Part shown: piece by piece, positions 45,801 through 53,800 of the stretch
How positions within the stretch are numbered: position 1 is the stretch's first letter
Layout of the letters: each line of letters begins with the position of its first letter
NCBI RefSeq assembly: GCF_014637795.1
Contig: NZ_BMFD01000013.1
Coordinates: 52,489 to 113,231 of the forward strand
Length of the DNA stretch: 60,743 nucleotides
Direction of reading: 5' to 3'
Origin: Belliella aquatica
GTDB taxonomy: Bacteria; Bacteroidota; Bacteroidia; Cytophagales; Cyclobacteriaceae
Program-made: the position numbers and the translations under genes
The notes under the pieces: model-generated
What the model was told of the DNA's origin: nothing
Database searches by the model: none
The model's input: only the letters and a program-made list of their open reading frames with translations

Positions 45801-45994
45801 CTGATATGTGCTAGAAAATTAAATGCTAGCCATAACATAATGATCTCAAACCACCAAGCATCATACACTAGCTTCCAAGCGACGGCTGTGCCATGATCAT
45901 TTTCGATAAATGTGGCCACAGCCATAGAGACTGCAAAGGCAATTAATAAGACTAAACTAACTTTGGTTGAAAATAGAATTTTCAAAAATTTCAT
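42860..45994 (-). CDS. ccsBA: Fused system II cytochrome c biogenesis protein CcsBA (ResB-CcsA)
   Basis: A 1044-aa membrane protein. The N-terminal half is ResB/CcsB-like: membrane helices near 10-30, 45-65 and 76-96, a large periplasmic domain, and a fourth helix near 430. A second periplasmic stretch then leads to a CcsA domain with about eight helices. The haem-handling WWD motif WGRYWAWDPKETWA lies at about 935-948, and the flanking haem-ligand histidine appears in AKHPPWSDGFE. The protein exports haem and attaches it to CXXCH motifs of periplasmic cytochromes. Here it is the last gene of the nrf operon, 4 bp after the porin gene, and would mature NrfA and NrfH. NrfA has a CXXCK site, which in some bacteria needs a dedicated synthase. 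This linked CcsBA could be that enzyme. Confidence 0.92.
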   Translation of the reverse strand: MKFLKILFSTKVSLVLLIAFAVSMAVATFIENDHGTAVAWKLVYDAWWFEIIMLWLAFNFLAHISQYKLLHANRWPVGLFHLAFVVILLGAGVTRYLSVDGVMHIREGGSENSFHTSTDYLQVKLSQDSKGLKFEKPINIVPHQFSPEVHQVDFNDNKLQVRIKEYIKAGVETYIDGDETYIDLAVAIGTGREDYILTEGNDLALGNISLGTVQTSTSPIKIFKELDKWMIETNTHLQIMEMSTQQIGVMHEGETSQLQLRSLYQWDGGAFMIKSIVEDAAIVYQAETDEMLAKNMPDVVHLEILNTDGELISNTYIRKVSFNPSWHPFSHKGFNYSLTFGPKNIKLPFELYLNDFDLERYPGSQSPASYASEVMVRSNGEEFPYRIYMNNVLDHRGYRFYQSSYDNDEKGTILSVNQDRPGTYLTYLGYTLLTLGMILTLFAKGSRFQLLNKKLGLLRKKAAATVILVLLSISTLFAQEVPMQDPRLSLTPKEHAEAYGKLIVQDLDGRMKPLNTLANEIIRKLSGKTKIDVPTEDGLMIFSSEQFLLAVQLDPVTYSHLPLIKIDQKKSYYVFQTLGVEPTDRLSFRDFLDEDGNYLLQEMVEASNKLKPSERNESDKEILKIDERFNIFYALLTGDFLRLFPNKLDRNNTWFTSQQFMQGFDEDDAVFVKNITSLYLAAVDKGIKTGEWAEAEETLSYIELYQQKAGSEVYPNETEIKAELLYTKLNLGTRLFGPFWLLGILMLAIGILSLFKQTKMISLSWKIGVIFTWIGFILFTFHLALRWYIAKHPPWSDGFEMMVFVAWGVLLFGMIFSNKSQFTIPLSLLFSGTLLFVGFLDWLNPEITNLMPVLHSYWLKIHVAIIVSGYAPLALSAIIALLSLILIIFKPSLPKAKWWLSLQELNIVNEMSITIGLFLLTVGTFLGGVWANESWGRYWAWDPKETWALISVIVYAIVLHLRLIPSLKKSLIFNLASLWAFSSIIMTSFGVNYYLSGLHSYAAGDPVPIPIWVYWIVAGLLIISLLAIWKYNKIEKDQLKKLMV

Positions 45995-45998
45995 ATAC

Positions 45999-47312
45999 TT
46001 AGAGTAAAATCCCTATAAATCGATTTTTCATTGTAGGCCTAAAGATTAACATCAAGTAGGACCAATTTTGGGTGTTTTTTAAAGTGCCTCTATTCTGCAG
46101 ACTTTGGAAAGTATCTGAGTAGAGGAAATGACTATAGCCCCCTTGTAGCGAAATAGCCGAATTGAAAATGTATCCAAAAGAAAGATCCAATTCAGTTCCC
46201 AGATTTTTGTCCAGTTGCGAAATTCCTTGAATCACATTTTTATGTGTTAAAAAGCGATGAATGTCACCTTGGAGAAAGAATTTAGGGTTGAAGTCATACC
46301 TTCCTTTGATGTAATAATCTTGTAAGCCTACATTGTTTTCATGCGCAGCACCAACATAGAAAAGGTCCATATAGCCATTAAAAAGATGATTTGTCCCATA
46401 AAGAGGAGAGAAGGAGTTGTTTTCTTGAGTTCCAGTATTGGATGTCCCGCTCAAAACTTCTAATCCAGCGACGAATCTAAATTTTTTACCTGTTTCGGAA
46501 TCTATATCAAACTGCTGAGTGACTTGTGCCGAAAGATCCCAAGCATTTACACTTCTGCCATTATTATCAACACCAAGCTGGTGATAGTAAAAACCACTCA
46601 ATGTTGTATTGCCCTTTTGATATTTCAAGGTTGGAATACCAACTGTCTGTCTGTAATTGATTCCTTCATCGGTGATTGTTCCCGCTTGATTCCTGACAGC
46701 AAACTGCCTCCCATCATTCCAAAAGAGGAGAGAGAAGTTAAGCGCGCCAAATTTATTTTCATAGCGAATCATTTGCGCTGCTTTGTAATTATTGTTCATG
46801 TCATAGAAGACACCTGCAAGTCGTTGTTCACTTTGGTTATAGCCGCCACCAAAATGCAGTTTCATGTCTTCTTTTTCATATTTGACCAAAGCAAAATCGT
46901 GCGCCCTCGCTTGTAAAGCCCAATCTAAGTTTCCTAGAAATCTGAAATTATCATAGTTCAATTCTTGGCGGCCGAGTTTGATTTTCCAATTTTCTCCAAT
47001 ATTGGTTTCGAGCCAAGCTTCATGGACAGAAAGGAAATTATCAGTTGCTTTCACTTGTGGTGTATTTCCCCAAGTCCGAATATCTTGAATCGACATATAA
47101 AAGTTGATATTTTCCATCTTGTAGCTAGCCTGTAGTCTTGCTCTATGAGCGATGAATTTTGCAGGAACTTCATTTTCCAAAATAGGTCTATTGAATCCGT
47201 TTCGGAATTCACCTCTTTGAATAAATTGCCCTTCTAAATTGAATTGGGCAAATGTAGGATTAAAAGAAAGGGCCATAAAAATGGCCCCTCCTAAAAGCAT
47301 TAACTTTCTCAT
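45999..47312 (-). CDS. Outer-membrane beta-barrel protein, alginate-export-like
   Basis: A 437-aa protein with a signal peptide (RKLMLLGGAIFMALSFNPTFA) and then alternating amphipathic strands. It opens with FNLEGQFIQRGEFRNGF, followed by the AHRARLQASYKMENINFYMSIQDIR-W block, a WKIKLGRQELNYDNFRFLGNLDW segment and a final aromatic-rich strand. This layout fits the alginate_exp/porin-like barrels that often stand between nrfA and the cytochrome maturation gene in Bacteroidota. It may allow nitrite or other small anions into the periplasm. The position within the operon (18 bp after nrfA, 4 bp before ccsBA) supports a role in nitrite reduction rather than alginate export. Confidence 0.8.
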   Translation of the reverse strand: MRKLMLLGGAIFMALSFNPTFAQFNLEGQFIQRGEFRNGFNRPILENEVPAKFIAHRARLQASYKMENINFYMSIQDIRTWGNTPQVKATDNFLSVHEAWLETNIGENWKIKLGRQELNYDNFRFLGNLDWALQARAHDFALVKYEKEDMKLHFGGGYNQSEQRLAGVFYDMNNNYKAAQMIRYENKFGALNFSLLFWNDGRQFAVRNQAGTITDEGINYRQTVGIPTLKYQKGNTTLSGFYYHQLGVDNNGRSVNAWDLSAQVTQQFDIDSETGKKFRFVAGLEVLSGTSNTGTQENNSFSPLYGTNHLFNGYMDLFYVGAAHENNVGLQDYYIKGRYDFNPKFFLQGDIHRFLTHKNVIQGISQLDKNLGTELDLSFGYIFNSAISLQGGYSHFLYSDTFQSLQNRGTLKNTQNWSYLMLIFRPTMKNRFIGILL

Positions 47313-47330
47313 TGTGCTGGGTCTGATAGG

Positions 47331-48821
47331 TTATTTACTACTGATGACTTTTACTTCTTTTTTCGCTTCTCTAGCTTTACCATCTTTGATCCACTGAGGG
47401 ACTACTTGTTCTAAAAAGGTTTCTTTCGCCGCTTTTTCTGCTGGTATATCTAGCCCTATGTAGGCTTGAAGTGTTTTTTTATCAAAGGTGGGCATGTCAA
47501 CAGGTTTGTTGTGACCAAGATCAGCAAGAAGTCTTGCAAGTTTTATTCTGGTTTCTTGGGCTATGCCTGTAGCAGAGGTGACTATTCTACTGGTTTCTAA
47601 AGGAGCGTGAAAAGCGGCTCCGTGAGATGCTACTGCGTAATCCCATCTCCATTGAGAATGACGAATTCCAAGAAGAATATCTTTCATTTGAGATTCTGTG
47701 GCTCCTAATTCCCAAGCTTTTGCAGCTTCTACATGTGCCATTGCCAATAGCTTTTGTAGTTTGGAGGTTCCTTCTTTGATTTTTCTTTGTCTATCATAGA
47801 CATCTGTCATAAGATCACTTTCTTTCTCCCTGTGACATACGAAACAAGAGTTTTCGACATTACTCAAAGGAGAACCAATGTGGTGATCTGTGAATTTTTG
47901 ACCACCTTCAGTTTTGTACGGCATGTGACAGTCTGCACATGAGACGCCTCTTTTAGCATGTACACCTAGCGTGAAAAGCTCGTAGTCAGGATGCTGTGCT
48001 TTCAGCATCCTAGCTTTAGATAAAGGGTGAACCCAATCTGCAAAATCTATATTATCAAAATAAGCTTCTACAGATTCTACATCCATTCCATCTTTCCAAG
48101 GGAATGTAAGGTATTGAGCATTTTCTTTTCCAGGTTTAGTTTTGTCAAAGTAATACTCGACATGGCATTGCGCACAGACTAAAGAGCGCATTTCTTGATG
48201 TGATGCTTGATTGATATCTTTTCCCATTGCCTCATAAGCTTCTATCAAAGCGGGACGGGTGATGGTTAGATTCATAGTTTCTGGATTGTGGCAATCAGCA
48301 CAACCAATAGGATTGATCACTTCTTTTCCGAAATCAGAGAGTTTTTGACTGTAATATTCGGTTACCCCCAATTCACTCATTAGCCTAGGAACATCGGGAC
48401 TTTTACAGGTCCAGCATGTACTTGGCATGACACCATCTCCAGCTTCCATGGGAGAGCCAATTCGGAGAGAGTTTTGAACATCAGTGACAGCATACGCGTG
48501 CCCACGAGGTTGATTGTAGTCTTTACTGAAAGCATATCCTGCCCAAAGAATAACCAATTCTGGCTGCTCGTCTAATACATCAAGGAATCCAGATGTATTG
48601 TACATACTGCTGAATGTGGTGTCTTGGGTTTTCATGTAAGATTGATATTGTCTTGGGTAGTTGAGTCCCCAGATAGAATCTCGAGGTTCTATCCCATCTA
48701 TGCTGACTTTTGCCTGATAGGCAAATCTTGCCTCAGTTTTTCTATCCATGATCGTATAGGCGAGCATGGCGAGTAAAAAGACTGATAAAGCTGTAAGGCC
48801 GAAAAGAATCCAATTTTTCAT
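47331..48821 (-). CDS. nrfA: Ammonia-forming pentahaem cytochrome c nitrite reductase NrfA
   Basis: A 496-aa protein with an N-terminal hydrophobic segment (about 5-24) as signal anchor or peptide. It has five haem sites: the catalytic C136-W-T-C-K140 with lysine as proximal ligand, and the bis-His type C174ADCH, C216AQCH, C295ADCH and C326FVCH. The active-site region also shows QCHVEYYF (tyrosine) and a TDHHIGSP histidine. NrfA reduces nitrite to ammonium with six electrons delivered by NrfH, completing dissimilatory or detoxifying nitrite ammonification. It lies 8 bp after nrfH. No nitrate reductase is present in this window. Confidence 0.97.
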   Translation of the reverse strand: MKNWILFGLTALSVFLLAMLAYTIMDRKTEARFAYQAKVSIDGIEPRDSIWGLNYPRQYQSYMKTQDTTFSSMYNTSGFLDVLDEQPELVILWAGYAFSKDYNQPRGHAYAVTDVQNSLRIGSPMEAGDGVMPSTCWTCKSPDVPRLMSELGVTEYYSQKLSDFGKEVINPIGCADCHNPETMNLTITRPALIEAYEAMGKDINQASHQEMRSLVCAQCHVEYYFDKTKPGKENAQYLTFPWKDGMDVESVEAYFDNIDFADWVHPLSKARMLKAQHPDYELFTLGVHAKRGVSCADCHMPYKTEGGQKFTDHHIGSPLSNVENSCFVCHREKESDLMTDVYDRQRKIKEGTSKLQKLLAMAHVEAAKAWELGATESQMKDILLGIRHSQWRWDYAVASHGAAFHAPLETSRIVTSATGIAQETRIKLARLLADLGHNKPVDMPTFDKKTLQAYIGLDIPAEKAAKETFLEQVVPQWIKDGKAREAKKEVKVISSK

Positions 48822-48829
48822 AGTTGTGG

Positions 48830-49477
48830 TTATTTGATTGAGGCTTGATTTTCTTTTTTATCCATTGACTCTTTGAGCCATTTGGGAATCACACTAATGT
48901 CTGAAGGAGCATGTGCTTTTATGGGTTCTATTTGATGTCCAACAGCAGAGAGACTCTTTGTTCTTCCATGAGGAACTTCTCTGTGACATTCCCAACAGAT
49001 TCTATCAGTTCTTTTAGCATGATGATCATCCACAAAAGAAGCCATTTTCGCATCCGTGACTTGTGGCTCGTGACATCTGATACAATTACTTTGGATCACT
49101 GCAATAGAAGGTTCTAGTGCTTTGATTACTTCAGGTTCAGCGCGTATGGTAAATATGGAGGCATGATAGAGACCATCTTTGGCTTTGAAAAAATACTTAT
49201 TGAAGACATTATTATGGGGTACATGGCAATCATTGCAATGGGCAACTTCTCTATGAGAACTATTCGTCCAAGTGATATACTGTGGAGTCATGATGTGGCA
49301 ATTGACACATGCCTGAGGATCATCCGATAGATAAGATACTGCATTACTGATTCTTAAGACATAGATGCCAAGTCCAAAAATTATAGCCACCAATACGGTA
49401 GCATAAGGTCTCCATTTTCTTGGAGGGACAAGACTATATCTAAAAAGAAATTTTTTGAAACTTTGAAATTTCGACAT
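48830..49477 (-). CDS. nrfH: Tetrahaem quinol dehydrogenase NrfH
   Basis: A 215-aa protein of the NapC/NrfH family with one membrane anchor (about 24-43) and four haem sites: C57VNCH with the following M63 typical of NrfH haem 1, C81NDCH, C132IRCH and C161WECH. It oxidises menaquinol and passes electrons to NrfA on the periplasmic face. It is the first gene of the nrfH-nrfA-barrel-ccsBA operon. A TAnnTTTG -7 element and a CRP/FNR-like palindrome lie upstream. ATG 49477 is the natural start. Confidence 0.95.
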   Translation of the reverse strand: MSKFQSFKKFLFRYSLVPPRKWRPYATVLVAIIFGLGIYVLRISNAVSYLSDDPQACVNCHIMTPQYITWTNSSHREVAHCNDCHVPHNNVFNKYFFKAKDGLYHASIFTIRAEPEVIKALEPSIAVIQSNCIRCHEPQVTDAKMASFVDDHHAKRTDRICWECHREVPHGRTKSLSAVGHQIEPIKAHAPSDISVIPKWLKESMDKKENQASIK

Positions 49478-49499
49478 GGTGCGGGTTGAGTTGATGGTT

Positions 49500-49507
49500 C
49501 AAAGTTA
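49500..49507 (-). promoter_or_regulatory. Candidate -7 promoter element of the nrf operon
   Basis: On the - strand this reads TAACTTTG, matching the Bacteroidetes -7 consensus TAnnTTTG, 22 bp before the nrfH ATG. No TTTG lies at the usual 19-21-bp spacing (nearest about 26 bp), which would fit an activator-dependent promoter. Confidence 0.45.
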
Positions 49508-49546
49508 ATATCACATTTGCCATTCGTTTATGACAAAAATCATGTA

Positions 49547-49562
49547 TGTGACAAAAGTTACA
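49547..49562. promoter_or_regulatory. Candidate CRP/FNR-superfamily (HcpR-like) operator of the nrf operon
   Basis: TGTGACAAAAGTTACA is a near-perfect palindrome (TGTgAC/GTtACA, one mismatch), one base away from GTAAC-N4-GTTAC, the pattern I recall for HcpR-type nitrosative-stress regulators in this phylum. Its centre is about 60 bp upstream of the start site predicted from the -7 element, where activators of this superfamily often bind. No such regulator is encoded in the window. Confidence 0.4.
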
Positions 49563-49695
49563 AAAAAAATAATGAATAGTGAAATTATAAATATCAAGTT
49601 TTTTGTAGTTTATAAACTATTCTATCACAGAATATCAATATTTCCTGATATATTGGAACTCAATAATCGGATTGAATTTCATTAATTTTATTTAC

Positions 49696-50757
49696 ATGAA
49701 TAATATTCTTAAAAGTTTCTATTCACTGCCTGGTCTGAAGCGCAGTTATGCGTTAAAGTTTTTTGTGATCACATTTCTTGGGATACATATTCCACTGCTT
49801 GGTTTGTCAGTATTTCTGTTGATTCTACCCAATCAAATTGACTCGCTTACTATTTTTTGGATTGTATTAGGATTTACCTTATTGGGCACTGGCTTGACTT
49901 TGTACATTTTGAATTATTTGATCAAACCTATTCAGAGTGCAGATCGGGCTTTGCTTCAATATATTTCTGACAGAGAAATCCCAAAGCTCAGTATTGAAGG
50001 AGAAGATGAACTCTCTAGACTCTTGAAAAGTATGGAGAAGACAATTTTCAGAACAGAAGAATTGATCGATCAAAAAGATGATTTAATTTATCTTTTATCT
50101 CATGATTTTAGAGCACCATTGATTAAGGCAAAGGGTGTGTTTGAATTGCTGCAGTACGAAACAGATAGCGCGTTTATCGAGGAAGTATCGAATCAATTGG
50201 CGGAAGAGATGAGTATGCAGCTTGACTTGATGGAGAGTTTATTGCGATTGATGCAAGATGAAAAGGCAAGTAGTCAGGCTCAAGAATTTGATTTGGAAGA
50301 ACTTCAAGAAGTTTTGAAAGAAATCATAAGGAGTAGTAAAAATCAAATTGAAGGGAAAGATTTGAACGTTCACTTTGAAATAAAAGGCAAGGCGAAGATT
50401 AGAGCTGAGAAAGTTCTAGTCCGTCAATTGGTATTTAATTTACTATCTAATGCCATCAAATTCAGTAAAAATGGAGGGAACATAAAGATAGAAGGTCTTG
50501 CAAAATCTGATTCATTTTCTTTTCAAGTACAAGATGAAGGGATCGGGTTTGACCCAAGGTTGGCCAATCGGTTTTTTCAGAAATTCTCGTCGCATCGAAA
50601 AGAGGGAGTCAATGGTGAGAAATCCACAGGGCTCGGCTTGTACATTAGCAGAAAAATCGCCGAACGCTATGGAGCAAAGTTATCAGCCTATAGTCAAGGA
50701 GAAGATAAAGGAGCTGTCTTTGAGGTTGTATTTCCAGTTGATTCAAAAAATGAATAA
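49696..50757 (+). CDS. Two-helix membrane sensor histidine kinase
   Basis: A 353-aa protein from ATG 49696. The longer form from TTG 49672 adds eight residues and is unlikely. Two membrane helices (about 20-44 and 51-74) have a very short loop between them. A HAMP-like linker follows, then DHp with LIYLLSHDFRAPLIKAKGV (H136) and an ATPase domain with LLSNAIKF, DEGIGF, a FFQKFS F box and GLGLYI. It lacks PAS, GAF and receiver domains. The H-box differs from the SHDLQEP type of the island kinases, so it belongs to another lineage. No response regulator lies beside it. It is divergent from nrfH across a 218-bp gap that also holds an ATATCA/TGATAT inverted repeat (49632-49651). A role in nrf control is possible only by position. 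Confidence 0.88.
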   Translation: MNNILKSFYSLPGLKRSYALKFFVITFLGIHIPLLGLSVFLLILPNQIDSLTIFWIVLGFTLLGTGLTLYILNYLIKPIQSADRALLQYISDREIPKLSIEGEDELSRLLKSMEKTIFRTEELIDQKDDLIYLLSHDFRAPLIKAKGVFELLQYETDSAFIEEVSNQLAEEMSMQLDLMESLLRLMQDEKASSQAQEFDLEELQEVLKEIIRSSKNQIEGKDLNVHFEIKGKAKIRAEKVLVRQLVFNLLSNAIKFSKNGGNIKIEGLAKSDSFSFQVQDEGIGFDPRLANRFFQKFSSHRKEGVNGEKSTGLGLYISRKIAERYGAKLSAYSQGEDKGAVFEVVFPVDSKNE

Positions 50758-50831
50758 AATGCTTTTCAATTTACAAAAAGTGATTTTTTTGATTGGATTA
50801 AATTTAGTTTGAATAAACTAAGGATTATACG

Positions 50832-50861
50832 TTAAGAATTAATATCTTTTTGAATTCTTAA
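50832..50861 (+). promoter_or_regulatory. Inverted repeat just before the A2M-like gene
   Basis: TTAAGAATT (50832-50840) and AATTCTTAA (50853-50861) are perfect 9-bp arms with a 12-nt spacer, ending 8 nt before the ATG at 50870. It is AT-rich, so a weak stem. It could affect translation initiation or be an operator. It is not followed by a T-run. Confidence 0.35.
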
Positions 50862-50869
50862 TATTGACT

Positions 50870-53800
50870 ATGACAAAATTGTACAAAATATTCATTTGCA
50901 CTTCTTTTTTCATCCTAACATCTTTCTATTTCGTGGAGGCTTCTCCTAACCATGATTATGAGAAGCTTTGGAGAAAAGTGGAGATTTATGAACTGAAGGG
51001 ACTTCCAAAGTCTGCAAGTGAAGTCGTCAATTCTATTTATGATCAGGCCAAAAGAGAAAAAGAATCAGCTCAAATAATCAAAGCCTTGATTTATCAGAGT
51101 AAGTTTTCTTTGACTCTCGAAGAAAATGCTGAATTAAAGTTATTCAAAAGATTTCAAGCAGAGATTGAAGAAGCTGATGGAATCTACAAATCGCTTTTGC
51201 AAAATAAATTAGCAGAGATTCTCACAGATTATTATAAAAACAATAGATATGTCTATCAAAGAAGAGCCAAAACAGAGGAAAAAATAAATATTGATGATTT
51301 TAGGACATGGAATGAATCTAATATACAGTCAACTATCCTACAACTCTACGAAAGCTCTTTAGAAAATAAAACGCTGCTTGAAGAAACTGAACTTGAGAAG
51401 GTTTCTGAATTTATATTGAAAGAGATTGAGACTGAAGTGGAGGGAGATTATAAGTGGAGCATTTATGATCTTTTTTCAGAAAATTACATTTCATTTTTGA
51501 ATTTTTTAAACTTGATTAATTCAGATGGATTTACAGAAAATCAAATAAAAGAAAGGGACTATTTTGTCAATTTTCACTACGATAACCTCTCAGAAAGCGA
51601 CAAATTTGACTCCAAGATAAAAATCCTTAAGCTTTATAAAGATCGAATTCACTTTCATGTGGAGCATAATCAAGATAGTGAAGCAGTGAGTTGGATTTTA
51701 AAACGACTTGATTTTGTCTACAGTCAGACTTTCCTGATCAAAGCAGATACTTATTATGTGGAAGCTCTGAAAGATATGATTGATCAATTTGGTGAGTTGC
51801 CCATATCTAATTTAATCAAATTTAAGCTTGCTAATTTTTATGTTTCCCAAAAAAGCAGCTCTAGAGATTCGAGTTTTCAACAAAACTATCAACTAGCCCA
51901 CCAACTGCTGTCAGAAATACTTAAAGATGCTGCTGATTTAAAAATTGGCAGAAGAGCAGAAGCTCTCAAAAAAGAAATAGAAAAGCCTTATTTAGAAATC
52001 TCTTTAGATAGGTTTATTCCTCAACAAACACCATCAAGGATATATTTAGATTACAGAAATTTGGATGGATTGACTTGGAATCTGCTTCAATCGAATGATG
52101 AATTTGTCAGCACTTTTTCAAAAGTATATAATGGAGATAAAATTAGGAGCTTATTATCTGAATTGGACTTAATCAAATCATGGAATACAGAATTAATTAA
52201 TTTGAACGATTTTAATGGGGTTGCAATGGAAGATGTTTTGCCACCTCTTGAATACGGGTCATATATCTTAGTCGGAATACATCCAGAAAATGAAGAGATT
52301 ATTGGCTACAAGATTTTTAATATCACTGATTTAGCAATCATTACTCAAAGAATTGATGATAGCAATACTGTAAGAGTGGTTGATAGATTAACTGGTTCGC
52401 CTCTCAATGACGTTTCTTTAAAATTTGTCAGTAAGGATAAAAAAAATAAATATGAATTTTCAAATCAATGGTTTTCTACTGATGATCAAGGAAAAGTAGA
52501 GGTTAAGTACAGCAATATCATTACAAACATAGATATAAGCTTAAAAGTCGATTCTGATAGTGTGACATTTAATCCAAGAGGTTTTTTCGATAGAGGAAGT
52601 GCAAGAAATCAAGATAAAATTCAAGTTGAGACCGATCTTTTTTTTGATCGACAAATCTATCGTCCTAGTCAAAAAGTCTTATTCAAAGGAATTGTTTATC
52701 AAGGCAATGATATTTCAAAAGAAACCTCCGTAGGAGAGAAAATCCTCCTTACACTTTATGATCCCAACTTAGTGGTGATTGATCAGAAAGAATTCGAGAC
52801 CAACGAATTTGGGAGTTTTTCGGGGGAATTCATATTACCAGATAAAGGGCTGAATGGGGTGTATAGAATTTTATCAAAAAAGGCTGACTCAAAAGATATG
52901 ATCAGTAAAGATCAAAGAAATTTTGAAGTAGGAAATTTTTTCTTCCATGTAGAGGAATACAAGCGTCCAAATTTTGAGATTATTTTTGATCCAATCAAAG
53001 CGAGGTACAGCGTATCTGATTCAATTACCGTTTCAGGAAATATAACAGCATTTTCAGGAGCAGGTATAGATAATTCCACATTGAAATATACTGTGTTCCG
53101 AAGGATTAATTTGAATCGTGAATTTTATTTGAATTATCCAAGGGCAAGAAACTTCATTAACCAAAATCAGGAAATATATCACGGGCAAGTGCTCACAGCT
53201 AAGAACGGGAATTTTTCTTTTGATTTTTTAGCCTTACCGATTGAAGAAATTGAGCCAGAGTACAATCCTAATTATACCTATGAAGTAAAAGTGGAAGTGA
53301 CAGACCCAAGTGGCGAGACTAATTCATCCTCTATTTACTACAACGTGGCTTATCATACCTTAAAGATCGTATCTGAGGTGCCGGCCATTGTCTATAAAAA
53401 TAGTATTGATCAAAAAATTGAGGTTTACACCACGAATTTAAATGGGAATAAGGTTCCTGCAGAGTTAGAGATCGAAGTTTTTAAAATTCAATCTCCTGAT
53501 CGCGTTCTAATACCCCACAATAGAACAATAGCACCTGATTTTCAAAGAGAGTCAAAAGAGGAGTTTGAAGAAATATTTCCCTATGAATTCAATCATTTTT
53601 ATGATACCATATCCAAAAATAAAATTTGGTCAACAAGAATAAACACTGCTAATAATTCAAAAATAGATTTAGATGAAATAAAACCTTGGGAAGAGGGTAA
53701 ATATGTTGTTAAACTTTATCACACTGACAGCCTTGGTCATATAGTTAAAGAAGAAAAAGAGTTTGAGGTTATTGAATTTTCTTCTAAAAATATTGCTGAT

